The notes under the pieces were generated by a model that was not told the origin of the DNA, made no database searches, and saw only the letters and a program-made list of their open reading frames with translations. Positions 12,631 through 25,089 of a stretch of DNA of 64,000 nt are shown in pieces; position 1 is the first letter of the stretch; every line of letters begins with the position of its first letter. Origin of the DNA: Paguma larvata (lineage: Eukaryota; Chordata; Mammalia; Carnivora; Viverridae); the NCBI GenBank assembly GCA_030068075.1, contig CM057825.1, positions 78,817,123 through 78,881,122 on the forward strand. The letters are read 5' to 3'. The translations under genes were made by a program, and so were the position numbers.

Positions 12631-13921
12631 GAATGACACTGGAGGTAGGCTGGGTATTTGATGGGTTAATGGAAGACAATAGGGTATGGGATTATATCAG
12701 CACAAGGAGATAAAAGCAAGAGATTAATCTGAAAAATAATTTTCTCTGTGAGTATAGATATTTTCTAGGTTGGTTACAGATATATAAGAAGTACCATATT
12801 TACTTGCACAACATGTCTCCTCCCTTTTTCCCTCCTTCTCAGGGGCCACTCTGAACAGATACCAACCAAGCTGTCCTCTTTTGATAGTGTCTCCTAGTAG
12901 AAACATCCCTTCCCCATCATTTTTCTACTCTCAAGATCACACTATACTATTTGTAGAAATTTTTTGTCATTTGTATTTCTCCCATCGTATATCTCTGCCA
13001 GATTCTTAGAGAAGAATATTTTTTTACCAGTTTCTTTCTTTCCATTTTTCTCATAGTGCTACTTGTGATTACATAGAACTTGAATTGGGGCACTATTATT
13101 GATACTCGTGTTGCAAAGTACAGAGTATATGTATTGAGGTGAAATTGGACATTCAACAGAATGATAAATGGGATCCTTTCTATCTTGGCTTTAGCCAAGG
13201 TGCCAAAGGCCCAGGTATTATTTAACAGTGAGGTAAGAAGAGGCCTGTGCAGAACTGCTAAGAGTGTAAAACCACTTCCGCCAGCATTAATAATCTCCAA
13301 GCAATAAAACTCCTGAGTTGGAAGAATTGAAGAAAAATCCTTTGGAGAGAGTTATTGGAGGTATTGTTGCCCCAAGGGAGAAAGACTACTTCTTTGCTTT
13401 AAGTCAAGTGAGAGCAAATTCAAAGGAAAACTTAAGAGAGTTTGACAAGTAGCTCCCAGAATTTAAGTGCTGGAATAAGAGGCTGTGGTTAGATTGAAGC
13501 AATGAAGAGACAAAGACAAGAATCGGGTTTTCTGTAGAACAGAAGAGGGAATACACAAAAGGGAACAGACCTAGAGCCATCTTGAAAAATCTGTCTAGAA
13601 AGACAAGTAACTCAAGAGATGGGCAGCCACCAAAAGTCCAGGAACTGAGGACTGAGAATGTCAAAGCAACCAACTGCATAGGGCATCATCTATTTCACAG
13701 GAATCAGAGTTATATTTAAGGTTTCCAGAATAGGAATCACTCCAAAAGCACTGCATGAAAGAGTCTGCTTTGAACATCTATGAAGACAAAACCAAATCAC
13801 ATCAGTGAGATCTCTACTGTCCCCTTATCAATCTTCCTTCATCCCACTCCAATGCTGAAGGGACCAGAAACCATAGCTAGAGAATGGAAGAGGAGATGCC
13901 ACCTCCCATCTGCGTGTACAT

Positions 13922-13922
<1 letters not shown>

Positions 13923-13957
<35 letters not shown>
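13923..13957. repeat. (CA)n microsatellite, about 17 units
   Basis: An uninterrupted CA run. It sits inside a chance open frame and would encode only His/Thr repeats. Length polymorphism is likely. Confidence 0.95.
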
Positions 13958-13958
<1 letters not shown>

Positions 13959-14668
13959 AGGCTTCCAGTCCTTGGTGAGGCCCTGGCTTAGGATGGAAGA
14001 AAATTTAAAGAGGACAATAGGTTTGGATCATTATATTGAACTGTGTATTCTTTGAAGCTGGAGAACTATTAATTATCACAGAGTAACAAAAAGTTATGAG
14101 TTCTTTGATTCTGTTATTCCTCTATTTTGTCTAATTACAAGTATTAAGACTATGGTTTTTTTCTACTGGCTTTCATTGAAAATATACAATGTATTTCTAC
14201 TCCCCTATAGATTTTTAAGCAAGCTAGTCACATGACCTCCAACGCTTACTCTTTATAATGGAAATATGTGCATCATCCACAAATCAATGGTTGGGACTCG
14301 ACCCATTTGGAGACTGAGTTTTCCTGCAATGTGCATACTCTGGTGGGGACTGTCCAGGTAAGACCAAAATAAAAATCTTTATTCAAAATGATAATCCCTG
14401 TATAGAACTTGTATATGGATCTCAAATCTCTCAAAAGATGTGAATGTTTTCCCCAGCAGGGATAAGAGAAACTCATTATTCCATCTGTATTAATTTGTCA
14501 TGGTGCATACAATCATGTATCCAGGACAGAAATGGCACAAGCAAAGACTTTCAGGCTGACTGTCTCTTGGGGGCTCAAGACACCATATTGACAGACTTAA
14601 TAAAGATATATTCTAAGAATTATGAACCTGCCCATTATTTTTCTGGAATAGCAGCCAAAACCAATAGC

Positions 14669-14685
14669 AAAAAAAAAAAAAAAAA
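14669..14685. repeat. Poly-A run (17)
   Basis: A homopolymer of A with no recognisable retroposed body directly upstream. Confidence 0.9.
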
Positions 14686-15774
14686 GACCTAATGCTGCCA
14701 GGATGGCAGGCATTCTTTACTACATTTCATGCCAATTATTTCCTTTCACATGACAAGCAGGCATTAATTTTCAACTCCTGACCTATATTTCACATATCTG
14801 GGTTTCAGACCAAAAGAAACACTAGCTATCATAAAAATGCTACAACAGCCTGCCACACAATGAGGAATTCCTTTAGGCTCCAAGCCAACAAGTTTGTTTT
14901 GAGTCTGTGAAACTTTTATAGAATAGAAAGGTGAGGTAGGAGAAAAAGGATAATTGTCCTCCCTTCCTTAAGAGGTCTTATTTATCACAATATCTACCTC
15001 ATCCAGAGTGGTAGAAAGAAATGATTAAAATAATAATACACTGTTTACTTGTCTCCATGGTGTCTCAGGGGCTAACAGACCATGTCCTTGGCTGTTTCCC
15101 CTCTCTCAAGCACATAATACTAATCATTCAAGTAAAACCTCCAAAAAAATTATCCTGCCTGCCTGAAATATTCCAAAGACACGAGATTGGAATAGAGAAC
15201 ACTTCAGACAAAAACCTGTGACAGAGGGTGCCTTTTGCAGGATGTCATTGCCAAAGGCACTTACGGTGGCTGAGTAGAGAATTTAGAGTGACGGTGCACA
15301 TCCACTAAATGGTTCCCCAGGGGCCCTAAAAAAGAAAAAGTAATATCCAAAGGTGCCCAACACCTTCCCAGGGGTAACTTTTTCAGAGTCAGAATCTAAC
15401 TCTGTGAAGACTCACAATGTGTTCAACTGAAAAAATGTAGTGCCGTCTAAAGCAGACCCTGGATCCAAAAAGGAACCAGATCACAAAACATTCTCAGATT
15501 ACAGCCAAGTTCTAGATGGATATCAAGACCCAGAGATTTCATATTCTGGTATAACAGAGTAAGTCAAGAAATAGAAGTTTTAAATGAAATTCTTTTTGCC
15601 TCACAACCATACCAAGTGCTTAGACAGTAAGTCACTGTCAAATTCCATTGTTTCAAATTATATTATTGTTTCTAGGCATAAGAAGAGAAACATGGGGGAA
15701 AGGGACAAAAGGCATATTGCATTGTTATTCAAGGTAGACTCCAGCATCTTTCATTCACTGCATTCAATTAGCCA

Positions 15775-15900
15775 TTCAGTCACAAATATGTATTAACTAC
15801 CACATTCTAGGTACTGGGCAAGTAGCTGGGGTTGAAACTGTGAACAAGATAGACAAGACTCCTGTCTTCACAGAGAGGCAGATGAGAGGCCAATTGTACT
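15775..15900 (+). mobile_element. Ancient interspersed repeat fragment, family not named
   Basis: 'caaatatgtattaactacca', 'ctaggtactgggcaagtagc' and 'gaacaagatagacaagactc' match the widespread mammalian block normally read as 'aaatatttattgagcacctac ... ggtgctggggatacag ... gaacaaaacagac'. Related fragments occur at 32220 and 37825. Confidence 0.45.
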
Positions 15901-15994
15901 CTGGACAACAGACAAGTGCTAGCTAAGCCAAAGGGATTGCCCTCTGACCACTTTAGTCAAGGCAGTCAACCTTCGTAGAAAGCAAGAATTCTTT

Positions 15995-16165
15995 GCTTTA
16001 CTGCTAACCTAATTTGTGACCTCAAACAACTCACAACTTTCTGGCCCCCAATTTGCCATCATTGCCATGAGGCAATGATACCTATTTTACACTTACTATC
16101 TATGGAACTAAATTCTAAGAAAATAAAGCTTTATAAAGCACTGCATAAATATCTAAATTACAAAT
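15995..16165 (+). mobile_element. MIR SINE relic
   Basis: Contains 'tgacctcaaacaactcacaa', 'ggcaatgatacctatttta' and 'ctttataaagcactgcataa', the 3' half of MIR. Confidence 0.55.
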
Positions 16166-16720
16166 AATAGAAAACACTTGCAGCAAAAATACTTAAGAGA
16201 TGGCATTCTACTTGTTAACTAATTCAAGTCTAACAAAAAATACCTGCTGTCAGAGATGAGAGCCAAAAGAAGGAACTAAGTGGCAGTTGTAAATAAACTT
16301 TTATACACTGCCTCCTGAAAAACACAATACTCAGTTCTGTATAAGGTGACAAGCTAGGATATAGCAATGTTTTTCACAGAGTTTTATTTAAATTACTCAC
16401 AAACTATGTAAGAAAAAGAATATGCATAACTTCCATCTAACCTTTCAGAATTTAAAAAAAAATAAGAGAAATAAGACAAAGAGGCTTTTTATGGATAACT
16501 ATGGTTTTCTTTAAGATACAAATAGATTTATTTCAGTTAATATTCAATGACTCCAGGGAAAGAAGGTAGAGGAATAGTCCATGAACTTAGTTTTTTGGTT
16601 TTAGGGGAGTTTTTTCCCTGCTCTTCCCCACCTCTCCACCAAAGGAAAGAATCAAAGAATTATGAATTGCAGGGTACATTTTCATTCTTCCCTAATTCAG
16701 ACATATCATCTCCAACTGAA
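16166..16720. other. Intergenic DNA, nothing recognised
   Basis: AT-rich with no gene. The 88-codon frame from 16547 runs into the neighbouring L1 insertion and is not a gene. Confidence 0.4.
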
Positions 16721-16731
16721 AAGGGAAACTT

Positions 16732-17003
16732 TTTTTTAATATATTTTATTGTCAAGTTGGCTACCATACAGTGTATACAGTTTGCTCTTGCTTTGGGGAG
16801 TAGATTCCCATGATTCATTGTTTACATACAACACCCAGTGCTCATCCCAACAAGTGCCCTCCTCAATGCCCATCACCATTTTCCCCTCTGTCCCACCTCC
16901 CCCCCATCAACTCTCAGTTTGTTCTCTGTATTTAAGAGTTTCTTATAGTTTGTTTCCCTCCCTCTCTGTTTGCAAATATTTTTCCTCTTCACTTCCCCCA
17001 TGG
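16732..17003 (-). mobile_element. 5'-truncated L1 3' UTR insertion with target duplication
   Basis: Read forward: T-rich tail, 'gtcaagttggctaccataca', 'acacccagtgctcatccc', 'cccatcaactctcagtttgt'. This is the felid L1 3' UTR in reverse. It is flanked by the perfect direct repeat AAGGGAAACTT at 16721-16731 and 17004-17014, which marks target-primed insertion of only about 270 bp of the element's 3' end. Confidence 0.88.
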
Positions 17004-17014
17004 AAGGGAAACTT

Positions 17015-17823
17015 ATTTAGCTATGATCTAGAATGATCACTTTTAGTTTCAAAAAAGATGATTAAAAGCAAGTAAATATATAGTGGATGTACAGTTGTAG
17101 GCATAAAGAGGGTTTCTTCCTATATCTAAAACATAAATGAAGCAAAATATTTTGAGTGGCTTTGCCCCTAAGTAAAAAAAAAAATGTATTATTTTAAAAG
17201 AAATAATGTGCAAAAAAAGTAACTCATAGATGAACCGGTTTACTAGGTTTCTTACGGTAACGAGTGCCTAGGGGTTCTTATTTTTAGACAATGCAGACAA
17301 TGGGTTTAAATCCAAAACCACGGAGGAATCAAAACCTGCCACTGTAGAAGCAGTCAGAGATTGCCAGTGGATGTTTTAGTACAAGAGGCATGGGGAATAT
17401 ACTGCAGCTCACCAAGCCTGGTTTCCCTGTCTGCAAGTCCTAGCACACATATATGGGAAAGCTCTGACCCTTTTGTAAACAGACAGCTTGACTCCCTCAC
17501 CTTTGGTGTGGTGGGGCCCACCTAGCCCAGTAGCAAACTTCTCATCAAGCAGAATATTAACTTGGCATGAGATGATTTATCACCTAGTTATTGCAGGCAT
17601 GGCAGGGTAGCTACAAGGAGTAAATATTCTAATGCACTCTCACTCCAGGAAAGCATAGGAAAGGTAGAGAGGGTAAGTCCATTATAAGCTTAAATACTTA
17701 ATAAGATTTAACACTAGCCCTTGCCAACAGAAGTAACAGAAAAGCAGAAAAAGCTCCAAAGAAGCAATGGGAAAACCATACACCCAAAAAAAAAAAAAAA
17801 AATAGTGGCAGAAGGCTGCAAAG
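17015..17823. other. Intergenic DNA, nothing recognised
   Basis: No gene or named repeat is seen. A 17-base poly-A run lies at 17786-17802. Confidence 0.4.
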
Positions 17824-17833
17824 GAGTAAGTTT

Positions 17834-18038
17834 ATTTTATTTTTTTAAATTTTTTTGTTTATTAATTTTTCTGAGAGATACAGACAGAGCACAAGTGGGG
17901 GAGGGGCAGAGAGAAAGGGAGACAGAATCTGAAGCAGAAACAGGCTCCAGGCTCAGAGCTGTCAGCACAGAGCCCCAACTCGGGGCTCGAACTCAGGAAT
18001 CATGAAATCATGACCCGAGCAGAAGTCAGACGCCCAAA
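17834..18038 (-). mobile_element. 5'-truncated carnivore SINE with target duplication
   Basis: A reverse-strand SINE: T-rich tail, GA-rich region, 'ctgtcagcacagagcccc', then it stops at 'gaagtcagacgcc' without the tRNA A-box head. The direct repeat GAGTAAGTTT at 17824-17833 and 18039-18048 shows that the truncation arose at insertion rather than by later deletion. Confidence 0.9.
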
Positions 18039-18048
18039 GAGTAAGTTT

Positions 18049-19897
18049 TTTGTAAAAGTGGTGAAAAATCAAAAGTGTCACTGTAAAGGTAAAGAAAGAG
18101 AAGACACTAGGCAATTGGGTAATCACCAACTCACAGAAAATGTCTCATAGAAACATCAGCATGAAGAGAAAACTATGTCTTAACCAAAACCATCTGATGG
18201 CTGAACTCTAGATGCCTTGTAAACAGGATCTTTGCTTTTATTTTTTTTTCCCAGCAGCTGACTGCAATTTTGGTGCAATTTTGGTGATTTTAAATAAGAG
18301 TTAGATTTATTTTTCCTACAAATGAAACCTATATATTTGCTGTTTGCATTTCTGAAATCTTCTTTTAGCCCTATAAGGCCCTGGTAACCACAGATACAAG
18401 TACTACTATTATTACTATTACACACACTAAACATTGATATACACTCATATATCCAGATCTTGGGAGAGGGAACATACTCTCTGATGATATAAAGTATATA
18501 AATCTTGTTATGGATTTTTTTGTTTGTTTATAAACATGACATAGTTTTATCAGATGTCTTGTATTTTTCAGTTGGTATCTCAGCTAGACACCAAGAGACA
18601 TTAAACATGATTTACATGCACTAAATGTTAAAATCTACTGAATTCACCAAAGCCTACCCTAGCCCAACAGAGTGCATGATATATAGGCACTGAGTAAATT
18701 TTTGTTCAATGTGTTAATTAATAGAGTGAGACCAATCAGCAAACTCATTTAGTTGAAGTTTTACCATAAGCATTTCTATAAACTAAAATAATATTTCCAT
18801 CTTACTATTGCTAGTTGTGAGCAAATAAAAAAAGATCTGCTTAGATTTCATAAATGTGTTAGGATTTCACACCATTCTCTTCCCCAGCAACAGCCAAGCC
18901 TCAATCAATAATTGTATAGTGACATTTCAAATCCTCATGTCTCAAGCTAACAAATAAAACCAGGAGGGTAAGAAGAAAATTTATTAAATATTATTTGAAG
19001 AAAGCTTAAAAGATTGACTGAAAGTATTTTCTTTCATCAATTTACCATTGGTATGATCTGAAAATACCACTACCAATCTACTCACTAGATTCAAAACATT
19101 CAAAGGCTCAGTTAATATGCAAATGTTATAGGCATAATCTGCATTTTCTTACCCCTTAAATGTTCCTCACTTACACAGCCACTTACATTAGGCCCCCACT
19201 AGCTACTCTATTTCCCACCCTCTGCAAACTCCTTTCCAGTGTTTCTTGGATCTTCAGAGGGCAGCTTAGACTTGCCCCTAAATAACCATATTCCTGCTGG
19301 CTTTTCAAGTGACCTCAGATAGGTTCAGTCACCATTCCGACAAGTATTCCAGGCCCTAATAGAGTCCTCCCTCCAGAAATCAAATCTATGCAAGGAGCTG
19401 TGTGATGGCAAAAAACACCTCACCTCCATTTTGATTCCAGGACTTTCTGAGTGTTCAATTTCTCTCTATCTCTCTCTCTTTCTCTCTCTTTTATCCTTTC
19501 TACCACTTTCTGCCCCTCCTCTCTTTTTTTTTTCTCTCTCCTCCCTCCCTCTCTAACTTCTCTTTAAATTTTAGTAAGAGTGCCCCTGCTCCCCATAGAG
19601 CTCAGCTGTGTTCCAGCAGGGTTGGGGGACAGCTCTAAGCCACTGAAACCATGGTGCACACTAACCCACCCCACCCCCTGACAGCCAAAGCTCTCTTATG
19701 AGAGTTCATCCAGTCTGGCTCCTTCTTCCCCCAAGACGTTCTTCAGTGTTTGTGCAAACGTGCTTCTGGCAAATACAAGATAAAAATTTGCCAGGTACGC
19801 CTGAATTTCAGTCTCAGTTGAGATCATATTCACATATGAAAAGATGAAGAGATAAATATTAACACAATACCATTCACATCTTCATGAGAGTTAGATT
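18049..19897. other. Intergenic DNA; L2-like tail at about 18640-18720
   Basis: No gene. 18640-18720 has a possible L2 end ('agcccaacagagtgcatgat', 'ggcactgagtaaatttttg'). 19455-19560 is a C/T-rich low-complexity tract. The rest is unassigned. Confidence 0.4.
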
Positions 19898-20040
19898 CTT
19901 TTTTTTCCAGCTTTACCAAGATGCAGTTAATAAAAATTGTGCATATTTAAAGTATATAACATGATGATTTGATGTATGTATCATTGTGAAATGATTACTA
20001 CAATCAAGCTAATTAACACATCCATTACCTCACATAGCTA

Positions 20041-20071
<31 letters not shown>

Positions 20072-20400
20072 GTGAAAATAACTTAAGCGCTACACTTAAC
20101 AACTTTCAATTATATAATACGGTATTATTTACTGTAGTTACCATGCTGTAGATTAGATTCCCAGAACTTATCCACCTTATAACTGAAAGTTTGTACCCTT
20201 TGACCAACATCTCCCCCATTTCCCTCACTCTCTATCCCCTGGCATCTCTGCTTTTATTCTAGCAATGGAATTCTCCAATTCTCTAATCCTAGTCTCTATT
20301 CTATGAGTTTGACATTTTTAGATTCTAAATATAAGTGAGAGCACAGTATTTGTCTTTCTGTGTCTATCTTACTTCACTTAGCATAGTGTTCTCCAGATTC
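19898..20400 (-). mobile_element. Old L1 3'-end fragment
   Basis: Read forward: 'cagctttaccaagatgcagt', 'taaagtatataacatgatga', 'cccagaacttatccaccttat', 'tacttcacttagcatagtg'. This is the layout of an older L1 3' UTR and ORF2 end in reverse. A TG microsatellite sits inside it. Confidence 0.75.
20042..20066. repeat. (TG)n microsatellite
   Basis: About 12 uninterrupted TG units inside the L1 fragment. Confidence 0.93.
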
Positions 20401-21825
20401 TGAGACCAGTTGGCCAGTCAGCAGAGATTAGATCTCTGAATGATATGACAAATAAAAAGAGAAGCAAAAGGTGAGAGGGACATAAAGGCTAAAAGCTTAA
20501 GAAGCTGGCGATCCTTCCCAGGGAAGAAAAGTCCCTGAAGACAGGGCCTTAGCTTGTGTCACTGCCAAGCTGAATGGCCATGAGCGGCCTGAGGATATGG
20601 GCACACAGCAAAGGACATCTGGATGTAAGGAGTTAAGAGGGAAATGGAGCAACACCAGAGAAAAACTAAATCTGGGATCTGTGTTTCTGAGAATCAGTCT
20701 TAGAAATAATTATCTTTTCCAGTGAAATTCCACATTAAAATTTTATATCTGTTATGGGTCCTCACTATAACTGGCTCTGTTCCATCTTTAGCCAGTCATA
20801 ATATCAGTGACACCAAACATCCAGCCAATTCAGCCATAGTCAAAACTCTAGTAAACCAGCTGTTTTCCATACATGACACCAAGCAATCAACTGGACTAAA
20901 GACATGCCTGGAATGATGGAAAAGACCAGATGTTTTGGCAATATGTAAATGCTAAGTGCCAGTTGAAAACAGGAGTGTTAGCTGTTACTTTACATATAAT
21001 CTTAAAACGATCCACCCTGTACTCTTCCCATGACTAGGACATAAACTCAACAAAGTTCTAAAGATATATATACACAAGCACATGCACTGAAAAGGCTAGT
21101 GAGTGACCATGTGTGTTATGGAACATGTCAGAGGGAGAGGGAAAATAAATTACTTCACATAATCTCAATTTTATAAACCTTACTAAATGTGACCCTCTTC
21201 TGCCAGTTTGTGTGCTTCTCTGCCCGGTCCTACTCTCAACCTCAGGGAGCTACTCTTCCAGACTCCTGCCCTCCAGCTTTGGTATATGGGAGACAGCACT
21301 GGAAGATGAAGAGGAGGAGAAAGGGAATAACTAGGCAGCTTTCTTCTTCTTTCTCTGTCTCCATGGTGTCTCCAGAAGCTACAGATCTTGCCAGGTAACC
21401 CCTCCATCCACAGTTCTAGTTCCCACCAGAAAGCCCCAACTACAGTCCCTGTGTCTTCTGTGTAATCTGTCTCTTGGACTACATTTCATCTACTGAGATA
21501 CCCAGAGTGACTTCTACTTTTCTAGCTGGACTCTGATACATAGGGCAATCTGAAAAAGCATCTTCTCATCCTGGGATTTCAAGAACAATCTGAGACCTAT
21601 AACATAGAAGCCCCAGTGCTGAGTTCTCCTCCTTTTCCTCTCCTCTCCTCATTAAGTGTTCCAACTAGGAGAAAAAATAAGTAAATAAAAGTGATTTATC
21701 AAAGCCCATCCCAACTCAAAGTTTCCCCTGATGGTTCTTATGACACAGACGCCCAAATCAAATGTTTGCAACACTTTTCAAAATCGGCCAACAATCCTTT
21801 CTGCCTGCCTCCACTCTCTTTATGT
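20401..21825. other. Intergenic DNA, nothing recognised
   Basis: No gene is supported. Overlapping open frames at about 21185-21405 on both strands are short and featureless. Confidence 0.4.
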
Positions 21826-21840
21826 CTGCAAAAGGACTTT

Positions 21841-22041
21841 CTAAAAAAATGTTTATTTATTTATTTAATTTGAGAGAGAGAGTGAGCATGGGAGGGGCAG
21901 AGAGAGGGGGAGAGAGAACCCCAAGCAGGCTCTGCACTGTCAGCGCAGAGCTCAATGTGGGGCTCGATTTCACAAACCATGAGATTGTGACCTGAGCCGA
22001 AATCAAGTCAGATGCTTAACTGACTGAGCTACCCAGGAGCC
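21841..22041 (-). mobile_element. Carnivore tRNA-Lys-type SINE with target duplication
   Basis: A reverse-strand copy with tail 'tttatttatttatttaattt', GA-rich middle, and head ending 'gagctacccaggagcc'. The flanking 15-bp direct repeat CTGCAAAAGGACTTT / CTGCAAATGGACTTT (21826-21840, 22042-22056) has one mismatch. Confidence 0.93.
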
Positions 22042-22056
22042 CTGCAAATGGACTTT

Positions 22057-24850
22057 TTATTATTATTGTAAGAACGCTTAACATGAGATCCACCTTCTTA
22101 AGGTTTTAAGTATACAATACGTTGTTGTTAACTATAGGCACAGTGTTGTACAGCAGCTCTCCAGAACTTATGCATCTTGCATAACTGAAACTATAACCAT
22201 TGATCCATAATTTTCCCCTCCAGCCAGTCCCTGGCAACCAATATTTCTCTCTGATCCTATGATTTTGATTATTAGATATCTCTCGTAAGTAGAATCATGT
22301 ACTAGTAGTCCTTCTGTGACTCACTGGGTTATATCATTTAGCATAATGTCCAAGGTTTATCCATGTTGTTATATATTACAGAATTTCCTTTTTAAAGCCT
22401 AATATTCCACTGTATGTATATTTTCTTGATCCATTCATGCATCAATTGACATTTAGGTAGCTATATCTTAACTACTGTGAATAGTGTTTCTATGAACCTG
22501 GGTGTACTAACATCTCCTTGAGATCATCATTTTTTTGGATAAATACTCAGAAGTAGAATTGCTGGATCATACAGTATTTCTAATTTTACTTTTTTTTAAG
22601 GAACTTTCATAAAACCAATTTGAACTCCCACCAACAGGGTAAAGGGTTCTAATTTTTCTACAGCCTCACCAATACTTGTCTTGTTTATTTGACAACAGCA
22701 TCCTAACATGTGGATTTACATTTTCCTGATGACTTGCTAGCCATTTGTAATTCTTTGGAGAAATGCCTACTCAAGTTTTTAGCACATTTTTAAATCAGAT
22801 TATGGGGGGGGTGATGTTGAGTTGTAGGACTTCCCTACATATTTTAGAAACTAACTACTTATCTGATATATGGTTTGCAAATATTTTTGCCTATTCTGTA
22901 AGTTGCCTTTTTACTCCATTGATTGTTTTCTTTGCTGTGCAGAAGCTTTTTACTTTTTTGTAGTCCAACTTGTCTGTCTTGCTTTTGCTGTCGTGTTTCT
23001 GGTGTAACATACAAGAAAAAAAAATTATTGCCAAGACCAATGTCATGAAGCTTCCCCCTGTATATACTCTTCTAGGAGTTTTACAGTTTTGGGTCCTACT
23101 TTTAAGTCTCTAATTCATTTTGAGTTGATTTTGTGTATGGTGTAAGATAAAGGTCCCATTTCATTCTTTTACATGTGAATATGCAGTTTTCCCAACACCA
23201 TTTGTTGAAAAGACTATCCTTTTATCATTGTGTATTCTTAACACCTTTGTTGCAAATTAGTTGATGATACATGCGTGAATTCATTTCTAAACTCTCTGTT
23301 CTGTTCCATTGGTCTACATGTCTTTCTTTAGCCAGTACTATATTGTTTAAATTAGCATAACTTTGTTTTGCATTATGAAATCAAAAAGTATAATGTCTAC
23401 AGCTTTGTTTCTCTTTCTCAGGTTTGATTTGGTTATTCACAGTCCTACATGATTCCATAAGAACTTTCAATTTTTTTATGTATCTGTAAAAAATACCATT
23501 TGGATTTTTATAGGGATTGGAATGAATCTGCATATTACTTTGGGTAGTATGGACATTTTAACAATATTAAGTTTTCCACTCCATGAATATTGGATGCTTT
23601 TCCATATGTTTGTGACTATTTTAATTTAATTCATCAAAGTTTTTAGTTCTCAACATACAAGTCTTTCATACCTCCCTAACTAAGTTTATTCCTATGTATT
23701 TTACTCTCTTTATTGCTATTATAAAGGGATTGTTTTCCTAATTTCCATTTCAAATAGTTTGTTGTTAGTATACAGAAATGCAAGTGATTCTTGGGGCCCC
23801 TGGGTGGTTCAGTCTGACTTCATCAGGTCATGATCTCACAGCTTGTGAGTCTGTGTCCCAATCACCAGGTTCTGTGCTGACAGCTCAGAGCATGGAGCCT
23901 GCTTCAGATTCTGTGTCTCTGCCTCTATCTGCCCCTCCCCTACTTGAGCTCTGTCTCTCTCTCAAAAATAAATAAAAGTTAAAAAAGGAAAAGAAATGCA
24001 GGAATAAATCGCACTTGATCATGGCGTGTAATCATTGTAATTTGTTGTTGAATTCATTTTGGCAGTATTTTGTTGATGATTTTTGCATCTATTCATTAGG
24101 GATATTGGCCTATAGTTTTTTGGTGATTTGGGTGTTAGAGTAATATTGGTCTCCTAAAATAAATTAGAAGTATTCCTTTTCTTTAATTTTTTATAAGAGT
24201 TTGAGAAGGACGGGTGTTAATTCTTCTTTAACTGTTTGGTAGAATTCACCAGTGAAGCCTCCAGGTCCTGGGCTTTTATTTATTGGAAGGTTTTTGACTA
24301 CTGATTCAAATCCATACTTGTTATTGATCTGTTCAGATTTTCTGTTCCTTCAAGATTCTGCCTTGGTAGGTTATATGTTTCTAGGAATGCTCCCACTTTT
24401 TTCTAAGAATGCATTCATTTATTCTAGGCTATCCAATCTGTTGGTATATAATTGTTCATAACAATCTCTTAAGATTCTTTTGATTTCTGTAGCAACCGTT
24501 GTAATGCCTGTTCTTTCATGTACAATTTTACTTATTTGAGTTTTCTCTCTTTTTTTCTTAGTCTAGCCAAAGCTTTGTCAATTTTGTCTATCTTTTCAAA
24601 AAACTAACTCCCATTTTCATCAACTTTTTCTATTTCTACTTTCTATTCTCTATTTCTGCTTGAATCTTTATTATGTCCTTCCTTCTTCTAAGTTTGGAAT
24701 TAGTTTGTTTTTCTTTCCCTACTCTTCAGATGTAAGGTTTAGTTGTTTGAGATCTTTCTTTTTGTTTAATGTAGTCTTATCACTAATAGTTTCTCTTAGT
24801 ACTGCTTTTTGTGTATCCCATAGGCTTTAGTATGTTGTACTGTCATCTAT
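22057..24850 (-). mobile_element. Old L1 (ORF2 and 3' UTR), degraded
   Basis: About 2.8 kb of reverse-strand L1. Forward landmarks are 'cagaacttatgcatcttgca' (3' UTR), 'cactgtatgtatattttctt', 'tccatgaatattggatgctt', and 'gaattcaccagtgaagcctc ... ggtcctgggcttttattt' (antisense of the reverse transcriptase region). No ORF2 frame survives. It is interrupted by a SINE at 23793-23991. Confidence 0.85.
23793..23991 (+). mobile_element. Carnivore SINE nested in an L1
   Basis: A forward copy from 'ggggcccctgggtggttcag' to 'caaaaataaataaaagtta'. AGAAATGCA occurs at 23774-23782 and 23992-24000, a likely target repeat, with a few extra bases before the head. The apparent 65-codon frame here is SINE-derived. 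Confidence 0.92.
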
Positions 24851-25089
24851 TGATTAAGGAATAGTCAACTATGTCAAATGCTGCTAAGTAATTGAGTAAG
24901 AGTGTAATAAAGTGACTGCTGGGCTTGGTACATAATGCCATAAAAAAATAATATACTTGACTTCTCTTTGTGATCTTTATTAATTCAGTCCATTATTTCA
25001 AGCTACAAACAAATATTATTGCAAAATACAGCAAAAAATATTACCATTATAGTATTTGTCAGCTTTATAAATTTTATTTTCTTATTTAT

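Larger units (their letters stand above)
12631..15774. other. Intergenic DNA without a recognised gene
   Basis: Contains a (CA)n run and a poly-A run, listed separately. Several open frames of 60 to 117 codons occur on both strands. None has splice sites, conserved motifs or a coherent composition, so I treat them as chance. Confidence 0.4.

Noticed and set aside
12947..13300. 117-codon reverse frame
   Set aside because: No motif, splice context or family resemblance. AT-rich chance frame.
13780..14055. 91-codon frame containing a His/Thr run
   Set aside because: The run is the translated CA microsatellite; no gene evidence.
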